In this document: positions 18,448-27,433 of the stretch, in pieces
Layout of the letters: each line of letters opens with the position of its first letter
How positions within the stretch are numbered: the stretch's first letter is position 1
DNA from: Streptomyces sp. HUAS ZL42
GTDB taxonomy: Bacteria > Actinomycetota > Actinomycetes > Streptomycetales > Streptomycetaceae
Assembly: GCF_040782645.1 (NCBI RefSeq)
Contig: NZ_CP160403.1
Span: 5,801,001 to 5,865,000, forward strand
Direction of reading: 5' to 3'
DNA length: 64,000 bases
The notes under the pieces: generated by a model
Told to the model about the DNA's origin: nothing
Database searches by the model: none
Seen by the model: only the letters and a program-made list of their open reading frames with translations
Made by a program: the position numbers and the translations under genes

Positions 18448-19787
18448 CGCCTGACCTCCCGCCTCAGCCTGCGGACGTTGAACCACATCACAGGGATCAC
18501 CAGCAGCAGCAGGAACACCGCGATCGCGCTCGCGATGCCCGGCTGGTCCTCGGCGAAGCCCTTGCGGTACAGCTCCAGGGCGAGCACGTTCGCGTCGTCC
18601 TGGGAGGAACCCGGGGCGATGATGAAGACCAGGTCGAAGATCTTCAGCACATTGATCATCAGCGTGACGACGACCACGGCGAGAACGGGGGCGAGGAGGG
18701 GGACGGTGACCCGTCTGAACACCTGCCACTCGTTGGCGCCGTCGACCCGCGCCGCCTCCAGGAGCTCCCGGGGCATACCCGCGAGTCCGGCCGCGATCAG
18801 CACCATCGCGAAGCCCGCCCACATCCAGATGTACGAGCCGATGATGGCCGGCGTGACCAGCGACGGGCCCAGCCAGTCCACACCGTTGTACGGCTCCTTG
18901 AAGTTGCTCGCGGGCAGCCGCAGCGAAGCCCCGTCCGCCTCGGCGGGCAGGGTGAAGGTGCCGTCGTCGGCGGCCTTCGTCGACGCCACCACCTTGCCGT
19001 CCTTGACCGCCTCGATCCTCATCCCGGCATAGCCCAGCTCGGACTGATCGGGCGCGCCGAGCTTGCCGACGCCCTTGCCGCGGGTGAAGTCCTGCCAGGT
19101 CGTACCGGTGATCTTCCCCGGGTCGGCCTTCGCCGCCACGGCCTGCTTCGCGCTGTCGGGCATCTGCTCGGGCGCGACACCGACGAGGGGCAGGGTGACG
19201 GTCTCGCCCGTGCGGACCGTCGCCTTGGTGACGAAGCCGCCGCCCTGGGCCTCCAGGGGCGAGTCCCGGCCCGGGTGCGCCTTCGGGAAGGCGGAGGACG
19301 GGGCGAAGGTGTCGTGGACGCCGACCCACACGGCGTTCGCGACACCCTTGTCCGGGTCCTGGTCGTAGACGAGCCGGAAGATGATGCCGGCCGCCAGCAT
19401 CGAGATCGCCATCGGCATGAAGACGACCAGCTTGAACGCCGTGCCCCAGCGGACCCGTTCGGTCAGTACCGCGAAGATCAGGCCGAGCGCGGTCGCGATC
19501 GTCGGCGCGAACACCACCCAGATGACGTTGTTCTTCAGGGCGGTGCGGATGCCTTCGTCGGTGAACAGGGTCTTGTAGTTGTCGAAGCCGGCGAACCCGT
19601 TGCCGGACTGGTCTTGGAAGCTGCGGACGAGCGAGTACCCGATCGGGTAGACCACGAGCGCGCCGAGCAGCACCAGGGCGGGCAGCAGGAAGAGAGCTGC
19701 GACGGTCCTGCGGGTGCCGGTCACGCTCTTGCGACTGCGAGGAGCGGCAGGGGCCGGAGGGGCCCCTGCCGCCGCGTCCGACGCCAT
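18444..19787 (-). CDS. Carbohydrate ABC importer, permease 1 with large periplasmic insert (MalF type)
   Basis: A 447-residue permease, well above the usual 290-330. Membrane spans 1-3 (about 29-50, 88-108, 118-140) and the later spans with the EAA loop (ELLEAARVDGANEWQVFRRV from 341) are normal. Between them, residues about 155-300 form a soluble extracytoplasmic insert. Part of it (IEAVKDGKVVASTKAADDGTF) looks like a small beta-sandwich of the carboxypeptidase-regulatory type. E. coli MalF also carries a large periplasmic loop, but in a different position. The insert may contact the substrate-binding lipoprotein. It follows the lipoprotein gene by 7 bp. Start ATG 19787. Confidence 0.88.
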   Translation of the reverse strand: MASDAAAGAPPAPAAPRSRKSVTGTRRTVAALFLLPALVLLGALVVYPIGYSLVRSFQDQSGNGFAGFDNYKTLFTDEGIRTALKNNVIWVVFAPTIATALGLIFAVLTERVRWGTAFKLVVFMPMAISMLAAGIIFRLVYDQDPDKGVANAVWVGVHDTFAPSSAFPKAHPGRDSPLEAQGGGFVTKATVRTGETVTLPLVGVAPEQMPDSAKQAVAAKADPGKITGTTWQDFTRGKGVGKLGAPDQSELGYAGMRIEAVKDGKVVASTKAADDGTFTLPAEADGASLRLPASNFKEPYNGVDWLGPSLVTPAIIGSYIWMWAGFAMVLIAAGLAGMPRELLEAARVDGANEWQVFRRVTVPLLAPVLAVVVVTLMINVLKIFDLVFIIAPGSSQDDANVLALELYRKGFAEDQPGIASAIAVFLLLLVIPVMWFNVRRLRREVRR

Positions 19788-19794
19788 GGCCGGA

Positions 19795-21171
19795 TCAGCT
19801 CCCGTACGCCTGCGCCGCGTCCGCCTCCAGTTTCGCCTGCGTCCCCGCCACGTTCGTGGGGTTCTTCAGGAAGTCCTGGAGGTCCTTCCACTCGCCCTTG
19901 CCGGGCGTGCCGCCGAAGGCCTGCGGTGCCTGGTCGGACATGTCGAAGCGGAAGTCGTCACCGGCCGCGATGAGCGACTTGGCGATCTTCTGCTGGACCT
20001 CGTTCGGGTACGCGGAGTTCGGCACGTTCTTGTTCGGCGAGAGGTACCCGCCGAGCTTGGCCTGGATGGTCGCCGCGTCGGGCGAGGCCAGGAACGTGGC
20101 GAGCGCCTGCGCTCCCTCGGAGTCCTTCAGGATGACGGCCGCGTCGCCGCCGCTGACGACGGGTGCGGTGTCGCCCACGGCCGGGAACGGGAACACCTTC
20201 GCGTCCGTGCCCACCTTCGCGTCCGTCTGCGCGATGTTGACCTGTACGAAGTCGCCCTCGTAGACCATGGCCGCCTTCGGCTGGTCGCCGCCGGTGAAGG
20301 TCTGCGTGACGGAGGCAGGGAACTCGGTCTGCAGCGCGCCGTCCGGGCCGCCCGCGATGTAGTCCTTCTTGCCCCAGATCTGCGCGAGGGTGGTCAGCGC
20401 CTCCTTCACGGACGGGTCCGTCCACTTGATCTTGTGCTGGGCGAGCTGGTCGTACTTCTCCGGACCCGCCTGGGAGAGGTAGACGTTCTCGAACCAGTCG
20501 GTCAGCGGCCAGCCGTCCGCGCCGGGGATGGAGAACGGCGTCACACCGGAGTCGTAGACCGTCTGGGCGGTGGTGAGCAGCTCCTGCCAGGTCTTGGGCT
20601 CACTCGCCCCCGCGTTCTCGAAGACCTTGGCGTTGTACCAGATCAGGGACTTGTTCGCGGCCTTGTAGTAGACGCCGTACTGCGTGCCGTTGACCGCTCC
20701 GATGTCCTGCCAGCCCTGCGAGTAGTTCTTGGCGAGTTCGGCCTTCGCCTCGGCGCCCAGGGACTTGGCCCACTTCTTGTCGACGGCCTGTTTGATGGCG
20801 CCGGGCTGCGGGAGCATCGCGATGTCCGGCGGCTGGCCGCCCGCGATCTTCGAGCCGAGGAAGTTGATGATGGGGTCCTGCGCGGGCACGAAGGTCACCT
20901 TGGCGCCGGTGCGCTTCTCGAACTCCGCGAGAACCTTCTTGAAGTTTTCCTGTTCCGGTCCCGTCCAGACGGCCGCCACCTCGAGAGTCGTGCCGTTGAG
21001 CTTGGGGAGGGTGAGGGTGGTGCCGGTCTGCGTGGGGGTGCTTCCGCCGCCACTGCTCTTGTCGTCGTCACCGCCGCATGCGGTGAGGGAGAGTGCGAGG
21101 GCTCCCGTGAGGAGGGCGGCTGCCGTCCTCACGGCCCTGCGTGTCCGGTATGTGCTGCTCGTGCTGCGCAT
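19795..21171 (-). CDS. Carbohydrate ABC importer, substrate-binding lipoprotein
   Basis: A 458-residue extracellular sugar-binding lipoprotein. The signal peptide has twin basic residues, a hydrophobic core and the lipobox LSLTAC with Cys32 as lipid attachment, followed by a flexible GGDDDKSSGGG linker. The mature part is a cluster-B-type solute-binding fold: LEVAAVWTGPEQENFKKVLA, then GGQPPDIAMLPQPG, then KTWQELLTTAQTVYDSG, and a ligand-contact region GADGWPLTDWFENVYL. It is the first gene of the three-gene importer operon. Many tryptophan and aromatic residues suit an oligosaccharide ligand, possibly an alpha-glucoside, but this is a guess. A TTGACA-like -35 element at 21271-21266 has no convincing -10 partner. 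Confidence 0.9.
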   Translation of the reverse strand: MRSTSSTYRTRRAVRTAAALLTGALALSLTACGGDDDKSSGGGSTPTQTGTTLTLPKLNGTTLEVAAVWTGPEQENFKKVLAEFEKRTGAKVTFVPAQDPIINFLGSKIAGGQPPDIAMLPQPGAIKQAVDKKWAKSLGAEAKAELAKNYSQGWQDIGAVNGTQYGVYYKAANKSLIWYNAKVFENAGASEPKTWQELLTTAQTVYDSGVTPFSIPGADGWPLTDWFENVYLSQAGPEKYDQLAQHKIKWTDPSVKEALTTLAQIWGKKDYIAGGPDGALQTEFPASVTQTFTGGDQPKAAMVYEGDFVQVNIAQTDAKVGTDAKVFPFPAVGDTAPVVSGGDAAVILKDSEGAQALATFLASPDAATIQAKLGGYLSPNKNVPNSAYPNEVQQKIAKSLIAAGDDFRFDMSDQAPQAFGGTPGKGEWKDLQDFLKNPTNVAGTQAKLEADAAQAYGS

Positions 21172-21430
21172 GACTGCCCCGTTCTCCGTTCCTCGTCGAA
21201 CGTCGAGCGCTGTCCCGTGGCTCCGGTCTACGCCGGGTGCTCTTGGTCGGCAAGACCGCGTGCTGTGTCAACCGGGTGATCGTGACCGCGTCGTGACTAG
21301 TGGGCGCGGGTCTGGACCGGCCGAGGAGTTTTAGGCCGTTGGGAGTCCGGGGCGAAGCCACCGGGGCGAGGGTGCCTCTTGTCCGACCGAGTCGAGTGTT
21401 GGGTGGGCACAGGCCCGGGGGTCCAGAGGT

Positions 21431-21451
21431 CCAGGGGACGGAGCCCCCTGG
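21431..21451. repeat. Dispersed palindrome, likely terminator
   Basis: CCAGGGG (21431-21437) pairs with CCCCTGG (21445-21451) across a 7-base loop, 25 bp past the stop of the FHA-FtsK gene. It belongs to the same family as the hairpin at 28673-28693. The 305-bp gap 21172-21476 otherwise holds only the leader of the lipoprotein gene; I see no gene in it. Confidence 0.55.
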
Positions 21452-21476
21452 CGGGTCGAAGGAGCGGAGCCCGTCG

Positions 21477-24400
21477 CTACAACAGCGACGGCACCTCCGC
21501 AGCCGCCACTTCCCGCGCCGCCCGCTCCAGCGCACTCGCCAGCAGCGCCAGATCCGTAGGCCCGTTCCCCAGCTCCCGCACCGGCCGCCGCGCCGGCGGA
21601 TCCCCCATCCGCTGCCAGTCCAGCGGCACCACCGTCGGCCGCAGCGTCGCCGTCCGCGGAATCCGCCCGGTGACCCGCCCGCCCTGGAAGGGCGTGACCC
21701 GCCCGTCGGCGTGGGCGAGGCGGCCCCGGCCCACCGCCGGTTCGTCCGCTCCGGCCTCCGCCGCGTCGAGCGTGACCCGCGACGAAGCCCGCCGGGCCGG
21801 CTCCGACTCCGCCGTACGCCCCCCGGCCCCGGCCGCCGCCACCAGGTGCACCCCGAGCCGCTCCCCGTCCCGGGCCACCGACTCCAGTGCCCGCATCACG
21901 GATCCGGCCGCGGGCCGCCCGGGCGAACCCAGAGGGGGCGAGACCAGCGCGTCCAGGTCGTCCACGACCACCACCAGCCGGGGCAACGGCGGTGCGGCCT
22001 CCGTCTGCCGACGGGCGGCCGCCGAGGTCCGCAAATGCAGAGTGGAACTGGACGACCCCTCGAGATCCCCGGCACCGACGGGCGCGGTGGCCCCGCTCGC
22101 CCCGGTCGCTCCCGCCGTCCTGGACGCACCGCGCTGCGCGACCATCCGGCCCGACACCTCACGGTGGGTGTGCCAGTCGGCGAAGTCGGACCGACCCAGC
22201 AACTCGGTGCGCCGCTTGAGCTCGGCGCTCAGCGACTGGGCGAACTCCCGCATACGGACGGGGTCGTTGGCGGTGAGGTGCGTGGTGACGTGCGGTACGT
22301 CGGTACAGATCCGCAGCCCCTCGCCGTGACCGCCGCCGGCACCCACGCTGTCCCGGCCGTCCATCAGGACGACGGCCAGCCGGTCGGGCCGCTCGGCGGC
22401 GGCCAGGGAGGCCACGACCGCGCGCAGCAGCTCCGTACGACCGCTGCCCGCCGGGCCCTCGATCAGCAGATGCGGCCCCTCGGTCACGAGATCCACGACG
22501 ACCGGCCCGCGCGGCCCCGCCCCGAGCACGGCACGCGCCCGCCCGCCGAGCGCCTCCTTGTCATCGGCCGCGTCCGCCCACCTCGCCATCAGGGAGGCGG
22601 GCGTGGCCCGGGCCAGCCCCAGCTCGTCGAGGAGCCGCGCCGCCTGCGGCAGCGGTGCGGACACGCGTGTGTGCCGCTCGGCGGCCACCGCGTCCGTACG
22701 CAGCGGCGCCAGCGCCCGCGCGAACCGCTCGGCCCAGGCGAGGGAAACGGCGTCCACGACGGCGACGGTGCCGTGACCCACGGGGCCGGAGCGCGTCGTG
22801 GTGCGGTCCGGGTCGTGGTCCGGCGTGTGCTGCTGCTCCGCCCCGGCCCGCGCTACCCGCAGCAGCCGCAGAGCCGTCGCCACGTCCCCGCTGAGCAGCG
22901 CGACGGCACCGCACTCCCGGAAGGTGGGCGATGCGGCACAGGCCGCTTCGTACGTGTCGGTCACCGGGGACGCGGGCGAGGCGGGCGCCGTCTCGGCGAG
23001 GCACACGACGTGTATTCCGGCGCGCGGTCCCTCCAGCGCCAGCCGCGCCGTGGCCTTGCGCAGATCGGCGCCGCCGGGGTCGCCGTCGACGACCACCACG
23101 GTGTACGGCCCCGGGAAGCCGCCGTCCGTCGCGTCGGTCCCGTCGTCGTCCGCGAGCGCCCAGGAGGGGCGCCGGGTGGCGCCGCGCGGGCCGCCGGCGG
23201 AGGTGCCTCGGCTGGGGGCGCCGGATATCCGCGTGCCCGGTGTGCCGGCGGCGTTCTCCGTGAGGTGGTCCTCCAGGCGTCGGAGCAGTTCGCCGGTGCG
23301 CGCCGCGGCCTGTTCGCGGTCGTAGGCGAGCAGCAGACGGCAGTCCTGGCCGTGGCCCGGACGCAGATGGGGGAGCCAGCCCAGCCACGCCCACTCGGCG
23401 GTGCGTTCCTCGGCGGAGCGGGAGCGGTCCGTGCTGATCAGGACGATTTCCAGGCTCTCCGGGGAATGCAGCGCGGCAAGCTGGGCCAGCACCGCGCGGG
23501 CCAGACCGGCAAGACGCGTACGCGGTCCCGCCAGGCCGAGCGCCCCGGCCTCGCGCAGGTCGGTGGTCACCGGGACCGCGGGCAGCAGCCCCGAGCCGTC
23601 GGGCGCCGTCCGGTCGGTGGTGCCGAGCCGGACCGTGAGCGCCTCCGGATGGTCCGGGCCACGCTCCCACAGCCGGGGCCCGGGGCCCAGCGCCGCGAGC
23701 AGCAGCGCCGCCGGGTCGGGCCAGGTCTCGGGCAGTGGGGAGGCGACGGCCGACGGCTCCTCGGTCGCACCGGCCGCCTCCTCGTCGTACTCCTCGCGCG
23801 CGGTCGTGTCCTGTGTGCCGCCGCGCCCGCCGGCCAGCCGCCGGGCCCACGCCGAGAGCCCGCCCCGCCTGCGCACGCCCGGTGGTACGTCGGTGCCCCG
23901 GAGGGGGGTTCCCTTACGGCGGCCGGTTTCGCGTGCCTGCGCCGTGCCGCCCTCGTCGTAGGGGGTGGAGCCGTGCGGGCCACGAGCGGTGGGCGGGTCG
24001 TCGAGCGGGCCGATCCCTGTCCGGCCGGCATGGGTGTCCCCGATGTCCTTGGTGCCCTCGACGCCCATGGCCGGGGCCGGTCCCGATGTGCTGCCGGGGG
24101 CACGCGTGCCGGGCGCCACGGTCTGCGCCCCGCCCGAGCCCGCCGTACGGGTCCCCGCGTCGTCGTGACTCTCGATGCGCGGTGCGCCGCCCTGGCCCGG
24201 CACCACGGGCGCTTCGCCCGCGGCGTGCGCCCGGGCATCCGGCTCGGCATCCGAGCCGCTCCAGGCCGACGTCCCGTAGCCGTGACCCGTTTCCCCGGCG
24301 TGCGCACCCTCGCCGCCCGGCACGCGCGCGTGAGCGGCATCCGCGGCGCTCCCGGTCGTGTCCGCGGCGCTGTTTCCCTCGGTCTGCGCGCGCGTGTGCG

Positions 24401-25130
24401 CGGTGCCGCGGACGCCCGGGCCGGACCCCGCGCCGTCCGCCTCACCGGACGCTCCTCCGCCGGCCATCCGCACATGCCCCTCACCGTCCGGTGCCGTCGC
24501 CACCCGGGCTCCGGGCCCACCGGGCGGGGCCAGCCGCAGGGCCGACTCGCCGATGCGGAGCAGGGAGCCCGGGGCGAAGCGGACCGGGCGGGCGGGCACG
24601 CGGGCCCCGTCGAGGGTCGTGCCGTTGGTGGAGCCGAGGTCGGCGACGGACACGCGGCCGTCGGGGGACAGGGTCACCGCGCAGTGCAGCCGCGAGACGT
24701 CCGGGTCGTCGAGCGGGATGTCGGCGTCGGCGGAGCGGCCGACGTGGACCTGCCCGCCGTGCAGCAGATGAACGCCGCCCGCGTCGGGTCCCGCGACCAC
24801 ATGGAGCTGGGCCGGGGCGTCGTCGACCTCGGGATGCGGCTCGGGGTCTGCCGGGGCGCCCAGGGACAGCATCGCGCCGTCTGTCAGTGGGGGCTCGCCG
24901 AGCGTGCAGCGCTGGGTGTCGAGGCGCTCGGCCCCGGCGTACAGCACGGCCTGTCCGCTCCCGGACGCCGCCGCGCCCCCGTCGCCGGAGACCGCCGAGG
25001 CCAGGGCCGACGCCACCGCGGCCAGCGCCGTGCCCGCGGGCGCCGTGACCAGCACGTCGCAGCTCGCGGCTCGGCCCCGCGGCCCGGGGGGCGGGCCCAG
25101 CGGGTCTACGACGGTCAGCCGGATCTGCAT
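21477..25130 (-). CDS. FHA domain - FtsK/SpoIIIE-like ATPase fusion protein
   Basis: A 1217-residue protein. Residues about 108-205 are an FHA phosphothreonine-binding domain with GRS at 131, SRLH at 146-149 and GSTNG at 166-170. A long low-complexity linker (about 210-480) rich in Gly, Ala, Thr and Glu follows. The rest is FtsK/SpoIIIE-like. A first module around 500-850 lacks recognisable Walker motifs. A second has the P-loop GPAGSGRTELLR, with Arg where Lys is expected, and a Walker B-like LVVVVDDLDALV. ATG 25130 is chosen because conserved sequence begins there. It is divergent from two Ser/Thr kinases, which probably phosphorylate a partner read by the FHA domain. The architecture recalls EccC-type secretion motors, but no Esx genes adjoin. 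Confidence 0.85.
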   Translation of the reverse strand: MQIRLTVVDPLGPPPGPRGRAASCDVLVTAPAGTALAAVASALASAVSGDGGAAASGSGQAVLYAGAERLDTQRCTLGEPPLTDGAMLSLGAPADPEPHPEVDDAPAQLHVVAGPDAGGVHLLHGGQVHVGRSADADIPLDDPDVSRLHCAVTLSPDGRVSVADLGSTNGTTLDGARVPARPVRFAPGSLLRIGESALRLAPPGGPGARVATAPDGEGHVRMAGGGASGEADGAGSGPGVRGTAHTRAQTEGNSAADTTGSAADAAHARVPGGEGAHAGETGHGYGTSAWSGSDAEPDARAHAAGEAPVVPGQGGAPRIESHDDAGTRTAGSGGAQTVAPGTRAPGSTSGPAPAMGVEGTKDIGDTHAGRTGIGPLDDPPTARGPHGSTPYDEGGTAQARETGRRKGTPLRGTDVPPGVRRRGGLSAWARRLAGGRGGTQDTTAREEYDEEAAGATEEPSAVASPLPETWPDPAALLLAALGPGPRLWERGPDHPEALTVRLGTTDRTAPDGSGLLPAVPVTTDLREAGALGLAGPRTRLAGLARAVLAQLAALHSPESLEIVLISTDRSRSAEERTAEWAWLGWLPHLRPGHGQDCRLLLAYDREQAAARTGELLRRLEDHLTENAAGTPGTRISGAPSRGTSAGGPRGATRRPSWALADDDGTDATDGGFPGPYTVVVVDGDPGGADLRKATARLALEGPRAGIHVVCLAETAPASPASPVTDTYEAACAASPTFRECGAVALLSGDVATALRLLRVARAGAEQQHTPDHDPDRTTTRSGPVGHGTVAVVDAVSLAWAERFARALAPLRTDAVAAERHTRVSAPLPQAARLLDELGLARATPASLMARWADAADDKEALGGRARAVLGAGPRGPVVVDLVTEGPHLLIEGPAGSGRTELLRAVVASLAAAERPDRLAVVLMDGRDSVGAGGGHGEGLRICTDVPHVTTHLTANDPVRMREFAQSLSAELKRRTELLGRSDFADWHTHREVSGRMVAQRGASRTAGATGASGATAPVGAGDLEGSSSSTLHLRTSAAARRQTEAAPPLPRLVVVVDDLDALVSPPLGSPGRPAAGSVMRALESVARDGERLGVHLVAAAGAGGRTAESEPARRASSRVTLDAAEAGADEPAVGRGRLAHADGRVTPFQGGRVTGRIPRTATLRPTVVPLDWQRMGDPPARRPVRELGNGPTDLALLASALERAAREVAAAEVPSLL

Positions 25131-25287
25131 CGCCGTCAGCGGTCCCTTCTGCGCGGGCGCCCGCGAGGCGAGGACGAGGCTGTGCCACGGTCCCCCACCG
25201 CGGACTTCCCCCACCGCACACGAGCACGTCGGCCAGTACTGCCAGCATCCTCGCACCTGCCACTGACAACGCGCCCGCCACCCGGCC

Positions 25288-25357
25288 TCAAGTGATCTTG
25301 ATTGGTCGGCTCTGCCCCCAAAAGTGCCTGCCCAGTGCATCACTGACGATCACTTGA
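25288..25357. promoter_or_regulatory. Inverted repeat pair in FHA-ATPase/pkaA divergent promoter region
   Basis: TCAAGTGATC at 25288-25297 recurs in exact inverted form as GATCACTTGA at 25348-25357. The first copy extends to a 14-bp dyad (TCAAG-TGAT-CTTGA, 25288-25301). The copies lie in the 475-bp space between the divergent FHA-ATPase and pkaA genes, 60 bp apart, about six helical turns. They look like paired operator sites, perhaps bridged by a looping regulator. The rest of 25131-25605 holds no gene that I can support. Confidence 0.45.
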
Positions 25358-25605
25358 GATCGGTCACGTCCGCCTCCGGCAACCAACGGAACCGGGTCGA
25401 GCGTCTTTCCTTCGAACATGTACGGGAACGCGTACGTAAGTCGCCTGTGTGGAACCCGGCGCCGAGCACGGGAACAGCACAGCGACGACAGCCCGGTCCC
25501 ACGTACGAGCGGCACTACAGTGGGTCGGAACACACGTAGCACACCGGAAAGCCCGAACGGAACCGGTGTACGGACCAGGCAAGCAAGCAACAGGGAGCGC
25601 ATGAC

Positions 25606-27297
25606 GTGCGGCCGGTAGGCAGCAAGTACTTCCTCGAGGAGCCGCTCGGCCGCGGCGCCACGGGGACCGTCTGGCGAGCCCGCCAGCGAGAAACCGCGGG
25701 CGACGAGGCGGCCGTGGCCGGCCGGCCGGGCGAGACCGTCGCGATCAAGGTCCTCAAGGAGGAGCTCGCGAGCGACCCCGACATCGTGATGCGGTTCCTG
25801 CGCGAGCGGTCCGTCCTGCTCCGCCTGACCCATCCGAACATCGTCCGGGTCCGTGACCTGGTCGTCGAGGGCGAACTGCTGGCACTGGTCATGGACCTCG
25901 TCGACGGCCCCGACCTGCACCGCTACCTGCGCGAGAACGGCCCCTTCAGCCCCGTCGGCGCCGCACTGCTCACCGCCCAGATCGCCGACGCGCTCGCCGC
26001 GAGCCACGCCGACGGCGTCGTGCACCGCGACCTGAAGCCGGCCAACGTCCTGCTCCAGCAGAACGGCGGCCAGATGCACCCGATGCTGACCGACTTCGGC
26101 ATCGCGCGCCTCGCCGACTCCCCGGGCCTGACCCGCACCCACGAGTTCGTCGGCACACCCGCGTACGTCGCGCCCGAGTCCGCCGAGGGCCGCCCGCAGA
26201 CCTCCGCCGTCGACATCTACGGCGCCGGAATCCTGCTGTACGAGCTGGTCACCGGCCGCCCCCCGTTCGGCGGCGGCTCCGCCCTCGAGGTCCTGCACCA
26301 GCATCTGAGCGCCGAACCGCGCCGCCCGTCCACGGTCCCCGACCCCCTCTGGACGGTCATAGAGCGCTGTCTGCGCAAGAACCCCGAGGACCGGCCCAGC
26401 GCCGAGAACCTCGCACGCGGCCTGCGCGTCGTCGCCGAGGGCATCGGCGTGCACGCGAACTCCGCGCAGATCGCCGCCGCGGAGGGTGTCGGGGCCCTTC
26501 TCGCCCCCGACCCGGCACCCGCGGCCGTACCGGGCGTCCCCGGGGCCGCCGATCCCACGCAGGTGCTGCCGCACGGGGCGCCCGCGGGGGCGTACGACCC
26601 GAACGCGGCGACCAGCGTCCTGCCCCACACCGGGGGCCCGGCCGGCGCCGCCGACCCCACCGCCGTACTGCCGAACCGCGGCGCCGCCGACCCGACGGCC
26701 GTGATGCCCTCGATGCCGCAGCACCAGCCGGGGCAGCAGCCCGGGCAGCCTGAGCAGCCGCACCCGTGGCAGACCCAGCTGCGGGCCGCGCGGGACCGCA
26801 ACGAGCAGACGCAGGTCCAGCAGTACCTCGACCCCAGCCAGGACCCGCTGCGCCGCCGCCCCCAGCGGCAGGTCGCCCGGCCGCAGCAGCAGCCGCAGCG
26901 GCCCGCACAGCAGCGGCCGCAGCCCGGCTACGGCCAGCAGCAACAACCGCAGCAGTACACCCCTCCGCAGCACCAGCAGCCCCAGCGGTACGCCCCGCCG
27001 CCCCAGCAGCAGCGTCCGCAGCGGCCCGCGCCGGAGCCCCGGCAGCCCCGGCAGCGCAGCGCCAACCCGATGAAGATCCCCGGGCTCGGCTGCCTGAAGG
27101 GCTGCCTGTTCACGATCGTCATCCTGTTCGTCGCGGGATGGCTGATCTGGGAGCTGAGCCCGCTGCAGGAGTGGATCGGCACGGGCAAGAGCTACTGGGA
27201 GCAGATCGGTGACCTGTTCGAGAAGGTGAGCGGGTGGATCGGGGAGCTGGGCGGGAGCTCGGGAGGCACGGGCGGAGGCACCGGCGGCACCAACTGA
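25606..27297 (+). CDS. pkaA: Membrane-anchored eukaryotic-type Ser/Thr protein kinase PkaA
   Basis: A 563-residue Hanks-type kinase. The kinase domain (about 8-275) shows the glycine loop GRGATGTVW, the ATP lysine K48 (VAIKVL), the catalytic loop HRDLKPANV (D142) and DFG at 163-165. Residues about 290-485 are a Pro/Gln-rich cytoplasmic linker with several degenerate repeats containing DPTAVLP or DPTQVLP. A single membrane span lies at about 499-517 and a short Gly-rich extracytoplasmic tail of about 45 residues follows. There are no PASTA sensor domains. The start is GTG 25606 with GGGAG eight bases upstream. Size and order relative to the next kinase and prfB match pkaA-pkaB of S. coelicolor as I recall them. 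Confidence 0.9.
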   Translation: MRPVGSKYFLEEPLGRGATGTVWRARQRETAGDEAAVAGRPGETVAIKVLKEELASDPDIVMRFLRERSVLLRLTHPNIVRVRDLVVEGELLALVMDLVDGPDLHRYLRENGPFSPVGAALLTAQIADALAASHADGVVHRDLKPANVLLQQNGGQMHPMLTDFGIARLADSPGLTRTHEFVGTPAYVAPESAEGRPQTSAVDIYGAGILLYELVTGRPPFGGGSALEVLHQHLSAEPRRPSTVPDPLWTVIERCLRKNPEDRPSAENLARGLRVVAEGIGVHANSAQIAAAEGVGALLAPDPAPAAVPGVPGAADPTQVLPHGAPAGAYDPNAATSVLPHTGGPAGAADPTAVLPNRGAADPTAVMPSMPQHQPGQQPGQPEQPHPWQTQLRAARDRNEQTQVQQYLDPSQDPLRRRPQRQVARPQQQPQRPAQQRPQPGYGQQQQPQQYTPPQHQQPQRYAPPPQQQRPQRPAPEPRQPRQRSANPMKIPGLGCLKGCLFTIVILFVAGWLIWELSPLQEWIGTGKSYWEQIGDLFEKVSGWIGELGGSSGGTGGGTGGTN

Positions 27298-27433
27298 GTC
27301 CGTCGCCCCGTCGCCCCGACGCTCGCGAGTTTGGGGATTTGTCGACACCTGGCGGGTGATTTCCGTCTCCGCGGTGAAGGTTGGCTCTTCGGGCGCGTAG
27401 CTTTAGCGACAACACGCGTCTGTAGGAGCAGCC

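Noticed and set aside
21300..25295. A 1331-codon plus-strand frame opposite the FHA-FtsK gene
   Set aside because: It is composed of Arg, Gly and Pro runs with no domain, while the minus-strand frame carries FHA and ATPase motifs throughout.
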